DNA of 64,000 nucleotides from Dyadobacter sp. 3J3. GTDB taxonomy: Bacteria; Bacteroidota; Bacteroidia; Cytophagales; Spirosomataceae. Within the stretch, counting starts at the first letter, position 1; every line of letters begins with the position of its first letter. Of this stretch, positions 56,401-63,943 are shown in pieces. Position numbers and translations under genes: made by a program. The notes beneath the pieces were generated by a model. The model did not search any database. It was given only the letters and a program-made list of their open reading frames with translations, and had not been told where the DNA came from. The stretch covers positions 124,001 through 188,000 of the forward strand of contig NZ_VTOL01000011.1 in NCBI RefSeq assembly GCF_009801115.1, read 5' to 3'.

Positions 56401-56879
56401 AATCGGGCAAATTCCGTGTGCCAACCACGCGGTTTGTTCGTAGATGGACCGCTGTTGAAGAAAGTAAAGAAACAGCGAAAAGGATCCTAACCGAAGGCCC
56501 GGGATATGTTGTAAAGGATAAATCGAAAATCAGTTTTCAGCCCGTTTATAGTAAAGTTGCAGGAGATCTGCCTCTGGAAGATCTGCCGGTTATTGAAGGT
56601 AGTGCTGGTAAAAAATACAGTTTTGTACGGTTTGAAATTGAAGTACTGACCAAAGGAAATGTTGATCTGGCGTTTAGTTCAATTGCCGGAATTACAGCTT
56701 GGTCAGATGGGAAACCACTTAAACTTGCTGAAAGTGGAGCCTTGGCAGATTTTTCTCAGGGTATTCATACGATTACATTGGCTGTTGACAGAAGTTTGTT
56801 TAAAGACAGCTCATTAAATGTTCAATTGCAGGATGCACCAAACGGAGGCGCGCAGACTCGTTTGGTTATGGGGAAATAA
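53418..56879 (+). CDS. PVC-type haem-binding protein with propeller and HEAT-repeat regions
   Basis: The 1153-residue exported protein starts with a signal segment, then a large N-terminal domain of the 'membrane-bound dehydrogenase' type: 'FEVTLWAAEPLVAKPIQMNWDADGRLWV', two 'DTDGDGKADK' motifs, 'DAHHLIHTFRWGPEGKLYF', 'DINVGPDGAIYVADWYNP'. The middle (about 400-820) is alpha-helical HEAT-like repeats ('AGLRALTFWYTKINN'). Then comes a single c-type haem site 'CTTCHAIGGAGGRIGPDLSSLG' (Cys873, His877). The final ~200 residues look beta-rich. The family occurs in Planctomycetes, Verrucomicrobia and Cytophagales and is thought to act in periplasmic sugar oxidation. The haem suggests it accepts or passes electrons. 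Confidence 0.9.
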   Translation: MKAIKLLIGIMLLPLVLLMTSSVNQKNVYEDPDPKKELASFKVADGFEVTLWAAEPLVAKPIQMNWDADGRLWVVSSTAYPHLKTGEVANDKIFVIEDTDGDGKADKTTIFAEGLTTPTGILPGDGGVYVANSTEILHFSDTDGDGKADKKRRILNGFGTGDAHHLIHTFRWGPEGKLYFNQSIYIFSHVETPFGTKRLEAGGVWQLNPKTLEIDVYARGGINFWGLQFDRWGQSFLTDGAGGEGINYAFPGAAFVAAQGAERTIRGLNPGQPKHSGLDVISGRHLPDAWQGRMIANDFRANRINSFKLEEQGSGYASKQMEDLMWTDDIAFRPVDINVGPDGAIYVADWYNPIIQHGEVDFFDPRRDQEHGRIWKITAKNRPLVKVPKLNKAPVAELLEALKVPEELTRTNAKQVLKERGAKEVIPALRAWVSALDKKDKDYEHNLLEALWVFQALDTVNEPLLLSLIGAESHNARAAGLRALTFWYTKINNVPGILAKAVTDKHAQVRLEAVIALRKTKTPEAARAALSVLDLQMDEFIDYALWQTIRELEPVWMAKLKTDPNYLGDSKKTVYALKSLSSQEAVAQLISLYGKGQVPQEYQKDVLNAIAKSGQTADLNMLLDLTVQNKDKNITPQLATLEDAARQRKAKPDKDPERVADFIGNEDEAVSLSAIRLAGLWKMETLNDRLTGLIKTGTPATKKAALGALASIDKEKAMKLMVEMTGPKYTPEVRIISAAQLAALNPAEGAKIASELMRTLPADTDVTDLFMAFIPDNAGAAALADAIATKRIPAEAAKTGRQLVQTRAGWNRQRIDEITALNKALEASGGTLPVQNMKQDLNDKEIASLAKVVTDQADPAKGEIIFRRAATSCTTCHAIGGAGGRIGPDLSSLGTSSPVETIIRSVLYPSVSIKEGYDLKRVVKKDGSELMGYLASDGASEIVIRDVTGKEVSIAKSQVQLMEKVPGSLMPPGLTASLDKKEFVDLIGFLSKMGESGKFRVPTTRFVRRWTAVEESKETAKRILTEGPGYVVKDKSKISFQPVYSKVAGDLPLEDLPVIEGSAGKKYSFVRFEIEVLTKGNVDLAFSSIAGITAWSDGKPLKLAESGALADFSQGIHTITLAVDRSLFKDSSLNVQLQDAPNGGAQTRLVMGK

Positions 56880-56899
56880 TTTTTTTAAGTTAAACAGGA

Positions 56900-56936
56900 A
56901 GAAGAGGTTAGCTCAAAAAGCTGACCTCTTTTTTTG
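56900..56936 (+). terminator. Terminator after the PVC-type cytochrome gene
   Basis: AAGAGGTTAGCT pairs with AGCTGACCTCTT (one G-U pair) in a 12-bp stem with a short A-rich loop, followed by a T run to 56935. Confidence 0.88.
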
Positions 56937-57067
56937 TATCAAAAACAGAAAAATAGAGGTCATATCAAAAAATAGTAAAATCATTCAATCTCTTTCTTTT
57001 TAGCCTGAGTGTAAAACAATGTACATCAGCCAATAATATTTCTCGCAACGTTCACTTTCATTTACTT

Positions 57068-59236
57068 ATGGTTCAAACAGACAATCTTTTGGGCAGGATT
57101 AATAACAAGAATTTCGTTCCGCTGTTGCTTGTTTTAGCATTTGCCGGTTTGGTAGCCTACCAAACCAAAACCGAAGATGACCGCACATGGAGCATTTATA
57201 AAGCTGATAATGAAAGTACCAGTTATTCAAAACTAGATCAGATCAACACCAAAAATGTGACTCAGCTGCAACCTGCCTGGACTTTTGCTTTGAAAGATAT
57301 GAAAGAAGGTGCGCGATCCGGAAGTAGTGAGTGTAACCCGATTATTGTCGATGGCGTCATGTATCCAACTTCTGCCAAACATTGGGTATATGCCATTAAC
57401 GCAGAAACCGGCGAACAAATCTGGTCGTTTGATCCGTTTGACGGAGCCGAAGGTGGTGGTGTTAGTCGTGGCGTGACGTATTATGAAGAAGGGAATGACA
57501 AAAGAATTCTGGTAACAGGCGGGGATAAACTTTTTGCACTGAATGCTAAAACCGGTAAACCGATTTCTTCTTTTGGAGAAAGAGGATATGTGAATTTGAA
57601 TGTAGGATTGAGAGATAATCCTGAAACCATTTATGTAATTCCTACTTCGCCCGGGATTGTATTCAAAAATCTGCTGATCATGGGAGCGGAGGTTTCTGAA
57701 TTGTATGGCGCTCAGCCGGGTTATATCCGCGCTTATAATTGTATTACCGGAAAACTTGAATGGACTTTTCATACGATCCCGCTTCCGGGTGAGCCAGGTT
57801 ATGAAACCTGGCCGAAAGGTGCCTACAAATATGCCGGAGGTGTAAATGACTGGTCGGGGATGAGCCTGGATATTAAACGCGGGATCGTTTTTCTTGCTTT
57901 GGGATCACCTTCCTATGATTATTACGGAGCCGACAGAACCGGCAAAAATCTGTATGGAAATAGTGTGGTTGCCCTGGATGCAGCAACCGGAAAATACATC
58001 TGGCATTTCCAGACCATTCATCATGATCTGTGGGATTATGATCTGCCCGCTCCGCCAAATCTGGTGACGGTAAAAAGGGATGGGAAAGATCTGGATGCCG
58101 TAGCGCAAATTACCAAACATGGATTTGTGTTTGTTTTTAACCGTGAAACCGGCGAGCCATTATTCCCGATTGAAGAACGAAAAGTACCGGTTTCACATAT
58201 TCCGGGAGAACAATCCTGGCCGACGCAGCCCTTTCCGCTAAAACCGAAACCTTTTGCAAGACAGTTGTTCAGAGAGCAGGATCTAACATGTTATTCGGAA
58301 GCTGGTTATGATTCATTATTAAAAAAATACCGGTCTATGCGTTATGAAGGACTTTTCACACCGCCCGATTTGAAAGGTACTTTAATGCTGCCCGGATCAC
58401 GTGGCGGAGCAGAGTGGGGCGGAGCAGCTTATGACCCTTCCAGTAGTGTACTTTTTGTCAAATCAAATGATTCCCCTGAAATCGAATCCATGCAAAAAAT
58501 GGATGAAGAAAAAGAGGCAAAAAATCAGACTGTTTTTGAGCAGGGGAAATCCGTTTACATGACTTATTGCGCTACTTGCCATGGCAAAGATAAAAATGGA
58601 GATGAGCCAAATTATCCTTCTTTGGTTTCTTTGAAATCCAGAATTACAAAGGAAGCAGCTTTGGATAAAATCAAAAAAGGCGGTGGAAAGATGCCTGCTT
58701 TTGCCAGCATTATCAAAGGAAAAGAAAAAGGAATTATTGCTTTTTTGTATGAAAAAGAACAAAATTCATTGAAAGCTACAAAACTGGAAACCATGCAAAC
58801 CAAAGCCGGCGCAGATAAATATTTGAACTTAACCGCCTATGGACATTTTCGGGACATCAATGGAAATCCTGCTTTAACACCACCATGGGGAACATTGAGC
58901 GCAATCAATTTAACAACTGGTGATTACGAATGGCAGATTCCATTAGGAAATAATGAAAAATTACAAGAAAAGGATGGGCCAGAAACCGGACAGGAAGGTT
59001 CTGCTGGTCCGATTGTCACAGCCGGAGGTTTGATTTTTATTAGTGGAACCAACGATAAAACGCTTCGTGCTTTTGAAAAATCAACCGGAAAATTACTTTG
59101 GCAAACTGCCCTTCCCGGTGTGGCCAATGCAACGGCTTGTACATATATGGCCGGGGGAAAACAATTTGTGGCACTTTCTGTCGGCGGGAATAATGAAAAT
59201 CCGTCGGGTTTTATTATGGCTTTTAAATTGCCTTGA
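57068..59236 (+). CDS. PQQ-dependent dehydrogenase-like propeller with inserted cytochrome c domain
   Basis: The 722-residue protein has an N-terminal membrane anchor or leader ('FVPLLLVLAFAGLVAYQ') and an eight-blade PQQ-type propeller with typical tryptophan-docking repeats ('VYAINAETGEQIWSFDPFDG', 'SVVALDAATGKYIWHFQTIHHDLWDYDLPAPP'). A small cytochrome c domain is inserted between blades, with 'CATCHG' at Cys501-His505 and a downstream Met in 'GGGKMPAF' as likely sixth ligand. The propeller then resumes ('LTPPWGTLSAINLTTGDYEW'). Relatives are alcohol/sugar dehydrogenases passing electrons to the haem. A preceding terminator means it may have its own promoter, but it fits the oxidative theme of the locus. 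Confidence 0.92.
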   Translation: MVQTDNLLGRINNKNFVPLLLVLAFAGLVAYQTKTEDDRTWSIYKADNESTSYSKLDQINTKNVTQLQPAWTFALKDMKEGARSGSSECNPIIVDGVMYPTSAKHWVYAINAETGEQIWSFDPFDGAEGGGVSRGVTYYEEGNDKRILVTGGDKLFALNAKTGKPISSFGERGYVNLNVGLRDNPETIYVIPTSPGIVFKNLLIMGAEVSELYGAQPGYIRAYNCITGKLEWTFHTIPLPGEPGYETWPKGAYKYAGGVNDWSGMSLDIKRGIVFLALGSPSYDYYGADRTGKNLYGNSVVALDAATGKYIWHFQTIHHDLWDYDLPAPPNLVTVKRDGKDLDAVAQITKHGFVFVFNRETGEPLFPIEERKVPVSHIPGEQSWPTQPFPLKPKPFARQLFREQDLTCYSEAGYDSLLKKYRSMRYEGLFTPPDLKGTLMLPGSRGGAEWGGAAYDPSSSVLFVKSNDSPEIESMQKMDEEKEAKNQTVFEQGKSVYMTYCATCHGKDKNGDEPNYPSLVSLKSRITKEAALDKIKKGGGKMPAFASIIKGKEKGIIAFLYEKEQNSLKATKLETMQTKAGADKYLNLTAYGHFRDINGNPALTPPWGTLSAINLTTGDYEWQIPLGNNEKLQEKDGPETGQEGSAGPIVTAGGLIFISGTNDKTLRAFEKSTGKLLWQTALPGVANATACTYMAGGKQFVALSVGGNNENPSGFIMAFKLP

Positions 59237-59574
59237 TTAAAAAAATAAGTTTTTTATCTTAGGTAGGGCCAGGTCAAACCGTTCAGGCCAATTTATTTTT
59301 GCCTCTGATGTTTTTTCCTTTTCATTAAAATATAATTATCAAATCCAAGTATTCTGTTATCTTTTTGCAGTATCGGTTATTATCCCTTTTTTAACTGAAA
59401 TCCTCGCGGATCAGTATTGAACACCCAAAAATTAGCGAAATTTAACCAAATCTCCTTTTGTATAAAATCTGAAAGCCGACTGCCGAAAACCGACAGCAAA
59501 AGTATTTTTCCTCTCCATACAACCATTCCGTCCTTAACTTGCCTCTTTAATATAAATACACGTAAACCCTTTCT
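59237..59574. other. Intergenic stretch before the ECF sigma operon
   Basis: No gene is seen in about 340 bases. TATTTTTG at 59294-59301 fits the -7 consensus TAnnTTTG but no good -33 element precedes it. A heptad array (listed separately) lies at 59475-59502. Confidence 0.45.
59475..59502 (+). repeat. GCCGANN heptad array upstream of the ECF sigma gene
   Basis: Four 7-bp units in register (GCCGACT, GCCGAAA, ACCGACA, GCAAAAG) mirror the GCTAANN arrays of the sugar locus with a different core. It lies about 70 bases before the start codon. Confidence 0.65.
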
Positions 59575-60084
59575 ATGACGACGGAGGCAGAATTGATTTC
59601 GGGATGCCTATTACATGACAGAACAGCGCAGCGGCTTTTGTATGACCGTTACAAAAATGCTATGTACACGCTTGCTTATCGGATCACCGGTGATTATGAT
59701 GATGCAAACGATGTGTTGCAGGACTCGTTTATGGAGGTTTTTCTTCATCTCGACCAGTTTCGCGGTGAAGCAAAACTGGGTGCCTGGATTAAGCAAATCG
59801 TTGTCAGGAAATCCACAAAAAAGAAGCGGATCGTAATCTGGCAAAATGTGGAAGAGGAAACGGGTGAAAGTATTAACTGGGGAGAAATAGATATCAATGT
59901 GGCGCATTTGCAAACAGCGATTCTGGCTTTGCCCGATGGTTTCAGAACCATATTTGTACTGGCCGAAATTGAAGGATATACACACCGGGAAATAGCGGAG
60001 ATGCTGAATATTTCGGAGGGTACCTCCAAATCGCAGTTATTTCATGCGAAGAGGAAATTACGCAGCATGTTAACCCAGAGATGA
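59575..60084 (+). CDS. ECF-type RNA polymerase sigma factor
   Basis: The 169-residue sigma-70 family protein has region 2 ('LLYDRYKNAMYTLAYRITGDYDDANDVLQDSFMEVFLHLDQF') and region 4 ('ALPDGFRTIFVLAEIEGYTHREIAEMLNISEGTSKSQLFHAKRKL') of ECF factors and no region 1 or 3. It redirects RNA polymerase to specific promoters when released by the anti-sigma factor. Its stop codon overlaps the next start (ATGA), so it is co-translated with a probable anti-sigma factor. Confidence 0.95.
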   Translation: MTTEAELISGCLLHDRTAQRLLYDRYKNAMYTLAYRITGDYDDANDVLQDSFMEVFLHLDQFRGEAKLGAWIKQIVVRKSTKKKRIVIWQNVEEETGESINWGEIDINVAHLQTAILALPDGFRTIFVLAEIEGYTHREIAEMLNISEGTSKSQLFHAKRKLRSMLTQR

Positions 60085-60671
60085 TCTTGAAGAATATGGA
60101 ACATCATAGAAATAGTTTAAAGGACGCATTAGCAAAACTACCCTCTTTTCAGCCAGCCGATTTTATCTGGACTGAAATTAACCGGAGCCTCAATGAGGAG
60201 CCGTTACAGAATGCTCTGAAAAGTCTACCGACGCAGGAACCGGATGATTTTATTTGGGAGAATATTGAAAATAAAATCGATGGAACAAAAAGGAAAAGCA
60301 AAATGTGGTGGTACGCCGCTGCTATGATTTTTACGATTGGTTTTACCGGCTTTTTGTACAATACCAATAAGAGTGATTCCAGCATTTCGTACTCTCAGGA
60401 AGTAATTGATAGCCGTTTACAAACGAAAAAAGATCCGGTAACGGATCAGGAATATGCAAAACTGGTATCCTATTGTGAAGCTGAAACAGTTGTGTGTAAC
60501 GACAAGAATTTCAAACGATTAAAACAAGAGTACGAGACCCTTCGCTCGGCGACTCAGGAATTGCAAAGGGCGATGGGAAATTATAACACCGAGCCGGAAT
60601 TAACCCGTCAGTTTAGTATTGTGGAGCAGGAAAAGGCAGAGGTTTTGAATAAAATGGCTAAGATGATCTAG
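60081..60671 (+). CDS. Probable transmembrane anti-sigma factor with duplicated cytosolic motif
   Basis: The 196-residue protein has one membrane helix (about 75-92, 'WWYAAAMIFTIGFTGFLY'), an N-terminal cytosolic part and a periplasmic C-terminal coiled part. The cytosolic part contains an internal duplication: 'ALAKLPSFQPADFIWTEI' and 'ALKSLPTQEPDDFIWENI' share L-P-x-x-x-P-x-D-F-I-W with the DFIW blocks at 27-30 and 56-59. It overlaps the sigma gene by 4 bases. A start at MEHH (60096) is also possible. The position and layout fit an anti-sigma factor, although the zinc-binding ZAS motif is absent. Confidence 0.78.
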   Translation: MILKNMEHHRNSLKDALAKLPSFQPADFIWTEINRSLNEEPLQNALKSLPTQEPDDFIWENIENKIDGTKRKSKMWWYAAAMIFTIGFTGFLYNTNKSDSSISYSQEVIDSRLQTKKDPVTDQEYAKLVSYCEAETVVCNDKNFKRLKQEYETLRSATQELQRAMGNYNTEPELTRQFSIVEQEKAEVLNKMAKMI

Positions 60672-60680
60672 GACAAAATT

Positions 60681-61592
60681 ATGAGAACTACATATAAAAA
60701 TATTTTCGGACGGATACCGCTTTTCACAATCCTCCTTTATTGGGTTGTTTCTAATGGTTTTCAAATGGCTGAGGCGCAAAATGTATTACAAGTTGCCACC
60801 AAAGCTATTGAGAAAACTGTGGCAGCCCCTGCTATACGCACACTTCACATTAATGCAGAAAAGGCTGATATTGAGCTTATTGCCTGGGATAAGCCCGAAA
60901 TTACGATCAGTATGCAACTCTCGGCCAGGCACCCGGACAGGGCAACTGCAACGACGGATCTGGCTAAGATTCAGTACGTTGCGGATCGGAGCGGCAAGGA
61001 TTATTTCCTGAGGAATTACATTTTGCTCAAAGAAGGAGAGGCTAAGCCATTGTCAAACTTAAAAGCAAAATACACCATTCACTTGCCCGCATCCTGTGCC
61101 ATTGATCTGAAAAATACTTTTGGTACGATTCAGATGAAAGGACTTACAAATAATCTGAAACTGAACGCGGATTTCTGTACCACAACGCTGCTGAATATCA
61201 AAGGAAAAGGGCTGTTGGAAACCACTTTTGGGGAATTGAAAGGAATTGAAATAACGGGAGATTTTTCGTTCACGAGTGATCATACTAATCTGCGACTGGA
61301 AAATATTGGTGGGGCGATTAAAATGAACACCTTATATGGAAATGTGGAGATTCAACCGTCTTCTGGCCTTACCAGTCTGGCGATACAATCCAAAAAGGCA
61401 ATTGTCACGATGTTTTCAAAAAACTGGCAGCAATTCGACTACGATATCAACAGCGCATACACAACCATGAAGCTCCCAAACGGATTCAAATGGAAGCGGA
61501 ATACGAGCGATTTTAAGGACGCTTTTTATTCTAAAAACCAGATCGCCAGTGTGCAGATTAATGCAGAATTCGGAAATCTGACGATAAAATAA
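60681..61592 (+). CDS. DUF4097-like putative adhesin
   Basis: The 303-residue exported protein (leader ending 'MAEAQ') has the repetitive beta-strand pattern of the DUF4097/putative adhesin family: 'RTLHINAEKADIELIAWDKPEITISMQLSA', 'KYTIHLPASCAIDLKNTFGTIQMKGLTNNLKLNADFC', and further rungs that suggest a right-handed beta-helix. In Bacteroidota such proteins are often encoded next to ECF sigma/anti-sigma pairs, which fits here. It starts 9 bases after the anti-sigma stop, within one operon. The molecular role is unknown. Confidence 0.82.
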   Translation: MRTTYKNIFGRIPLFTILLYWVVSNGFQMAEAQNVLQVATKAIEKTVAAPAIRTLHINAEKADIELIAWDKPEITISMQLSARHPDRATATTDLAKIQYVADRSGKDYFLRNYILLKEGEAKPLSNLKAKYTIHLPASCAIDLKNTFGTIQMKGLTNNLKLNADFCTTTLLNIKGKGLLETTFGELKGIEITGDFSFTSDHTNLRLENIGGAIKMNTLYGNVEIQPSSGLTSLAIQSKKAIVTMFSKNWQQFDYDINSAYTTMKLPNGFKWKRNTSDFKDAFYSKNQIASVQINAEFGNLTIK

Positions 61593-61617
61593 TACTACTT
61601 GCCCCTAACTATTAGCC

Positions 61618-62880
61618 ATGAAAAAATTTATACTTTCTTTGAGCATATTGTTTTTCTTTCAATACTCCTATGCTCAGGATGATGTGAAAGTTACGCTTAC
61701 AGAAGAAACGGACACGCTTGTAAAACAACGTTTTATCGATCGCTACGAAAACGTTTTTATGACCAAAGTGCAAACGCGTCATATGTTTAAAATCGGTTTG
61801 TCGCAATATTATCAGTCAAGATGGTTTTCTTTGAAAGAAGGAAATGTGCTGACAAACACTTCTTTGCAATTGGGGTATGAGTTTAAGTTCCTGCCGGCAT
61901 TTTCAATCGCTATTTCTGGTCACATGCCTTTTTATGGTTTTGATATTCCAATTAAAGATGCCTGGCAAAATACAGTTATTGATACGCAGTTACGCTGGTA
62001 TGTCAACATGCGTAAAAGAATTAAATCCGGTAAAAGTGCTAATAATTTCAGTGGTAATTATTTGGCGCTCAACTATACACTTCCCGGGACTTTATACGAA
62101 GATCCAACGATCGGTTTAAAGTTGGGCTTTCAACGGCGTTTTCTAAACTCCGGATTTATGGATTTTGCAATTGCACTGCAACAGGGTACACCCTGGTTTC
62201 ATTACGGAGTTTTATATAATTGGTCAATTTCCTCACAAGCCAGTTTCGGGCTCGCATTCGGTGACTGGAAGAAAAGTTCTAAGTTTCCACTTTGTGATCT
62301 ATTGCTATGCAATGAGCTGATTGGGCAGCAATGGAAAATTCGTTTGCCAGAATTAACAATTGGTCGGTATTTATATCGATTGAATTTAAGTTTTGCATAT
62401 GAGCGAAAGTTTAACGAATCGCCATTTTCAATTAACTACCAAACTGATATTGGGTTGAATAAGGGATACAATTATATGTTAACACAGATTCCCAAACCAA
62501 CTAATTTCTTTTCAAAATATCAGGATACACATTCGACAGAAGCTTCAATAACCTTTTCAATTCAACCTAGATATTATTTTTTGCAGGAAAGACAAAAGGT
62601 TCGATCGGGAGGTGGAAATGGCATGTCAGGGGTATATGCTGGAATTAATACGGAATATAATTTTTACACGGGTCGTAACAATCCCCTTAGAGGACCTGAT
62701 ACGAAAATAATCACTCAAAATAACATAAGGACCGGCCCGTTACTTGGCTTCCAGCAGCGACTTTTCAGTCATGGTTATATAGATTTTAATACCTCTTATA
62801 ATTTTCAAAAAGATCTGAATATCCCATCAAGCCATTCCTTTGGATTTAGAGGTAATCTTGGAATTGGATTTGCCTTTTAA
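61618..62880 (+). CDS. Outer-membrane beta-barrel protein of the ECF operon
   Basis: The 420-residue protein has a Sec leader ('FFFQYSYAQ') and alternating strands with aromatic girdles that continue to the C-terminus. It ends in phenylalanine ('LGIGFAF'), a typical outer-membrane barrel ending. No named family is recognised. Its N-terminal 60 residues ('TDTLVKQRFIDRYENVFMT') are nearly identical to the truncated copy downstream. It follows the adhesin-like gene by 25 bases, so it belongs to the sigma/anti-sigma operon and may be its main target or its surface sensor. Confidence 0.75.
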   Translation: MKKFILSLSILFFFQYSYAQDDVKVTLTEETDTLVKQRFIDRYENVFMTKVQTRHMFKIGLSQYYQSRWFSLKEGNVLTNTSLQLGYEFKFLPAFSIAISGHMPFYGFDIPIKDAWQNTVIDTQLRWYVNMRKRIKSGKSANNFSGNYLALNYTLPGTLYEDPTIGLKLGFQRRFLNSGFMDFAIALQQGTPWFHYGVLYNWSISSQASFGLAFGDWKKSSKFPLCDLLLCNELIGQQWKIRLPELTIGRYLYRLNLSFAYERKFNESPFSINYQTDIGLNKGYNYMLTQIPKPTNFFSKYQDTHSTEASITFSIQPRYYFLQERQKVRSGGGNGMSGVYAGINTEYNFYTGRNNPLRGPDTKIITQNNIRTGPLLGFQQRLFSHGYIDFNTSYNFQKDLNIPSSHSFGFRGNLGIGFAF

Positions 62881-62909
62881 TTTATTGATAGTTGCATAAT
62901 TATCACGTT

Positions 62910-63152
62910 ATGAAAAAAAGTTTTCTCCTTCTTTTATTAGTATTACTGACTAAAATTTCCTTCGGTCAGGATACATTAAAAATTATTTATTTTCAGGAAA
63001 CGGAAACACTTGTAAAACAACGTTTTATCGACCGTTATGAAGATGTTTTTATGACTTATGTTCAACCGCGGCATATCAAATATTTTTTCGGCCTCGGATT
63101 TCTTGATTTTAATGTATTACATAATTTCAAAAGAGTGTATTTCGGTACATAA
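62910..63152 (+). pseudogene. Truncated copy of the outer-membrane barrel gene
   Basis: From MKKSFLLLLL the frame gives 80 residues: a signal peptide, then 'TETLVKQRFIDRYEDVFMTYVQPRH', nearly identical (also in DNA) to residues about 31-57 of the gene at 61618. It then jumps to 'GFLDFNVLHNFKR', which resembles the C-terminal 'GYIDFNTSYNFQK' of the intact copy, and stops. An internal deletion of about 300 codons of a tandem duplicate explains this. A possible remnant of the final strand lies in another frame near 63170-63200. Confidence 0.72.
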
Positions 63153-63220
63153 TTTCCTGGAAATCAAGAAAAATTTCGGTAAGATTTGCATTTCAAAAGC
63201 TAAAAAGCAATCCCGAAAAA

Positions 63221-63943
63221 TTACTTTTTGCTCAATTTAGACACATATAACACGCCATTTTCTCCTTTACAAAAGGAAAAACTATTTCCACCTCCGCAAA
63301 AAGCAGCGGAAGCTGATACATAAAGTCGATCCTTTTTGTCAAAATACAGACTATTAATCTGATGATTTTGAGGTAAATTTATTTTCTCTCCTTTTGAAGT
63401 TACAATGCCGGACGGTTCAAGACTTCCGCCAATTTCAACCTGATCAATTTTGTATTCTGTGCCTGCCGCTGTAACTGCTTTGTTCAATAATACCCTTGGG
63501 TCTTTTTCAGTAAAAGTTACGTTTTCGTAAGGAAACCAACTTATTCCTTTATCCATACTGTAAAAAGAAGGGCGTGTTGCATAAATTAACTGCTCCTTTG
63601 CTTTGTTGGATATGTAAGACTTGGTGTTGAAAACTAACAGCGTGTCCTGCACCTCTGTGAAACTAAAAATTCCAATTGGCTTATTATAATTTCCGGTTGT
63701 CCAGGTTTTTCCTTTGTCATCGGTTTTATAAATTTTTAAACCGGTGGTAATAACAAGCGATTTATCAATGTCTCCATAAACGCCTTCAATTGGCCTGGCA
63801 TCGGGTGCGGTTACTATATACCAGTCTGGATTTTCAATTTGGGTTTCAATTTCGACGGGATTTTGAATTTCGATATCATTTTTATCTTTTTGACACGACG
63901 ACAAAATAAAAATGGACAGGCAGGCTAATAAAATGGGTTTCAT
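63221..63943 (-). CDS. Lipoprotein with Asp-box-like repeats
   Basis: The 240-residue protein has a lipoprotein leader with lipobox 'ILSSC' (Cys17), then a beta-rich region with two Asp-box-like turns ('TDDKGKTW' and 'SMDKGISW') of the kind found in BNR/sialidase-type propellers. The last part has 'AFCGGGNSFSFCKGENG' with two cysteines that could form a disulfide. No catalytic sialidase residues can be recognised, so a binding propeller is more likely. It is convergent with the decayed barrel copy. Confidence 0.72.
   Translation of the reverse strand: MKPILLACLSIFILSSCQKDKNDIEIQNPVEIETQIENPDWYIVTAPDARPIEGVYGDIDKSLVITTGLKIYKTDDKGKTWTTGNYNKPIGIFSFTEVQDTLLVFNTKSYISNKAKEQLIYATRPSFYSMDKGISWFPYENVTFTEKDPRVLLNKAVTAAGTEYKIDQVEIGGSLEPSGIVTSKGEKINLPQNHQINSLYFDKKDRLYVSASAAFCGGGNSFSFCKGENGVLYVSKLSKK

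Noticed and set aside
63058-63240. 60-codon plus-strand frame after the truncated barrel gene
   Set aside because: It overlaps the decayed copy and the next gene's end; its tail may be a frameshifted remnant of the barrel rather than a gene.
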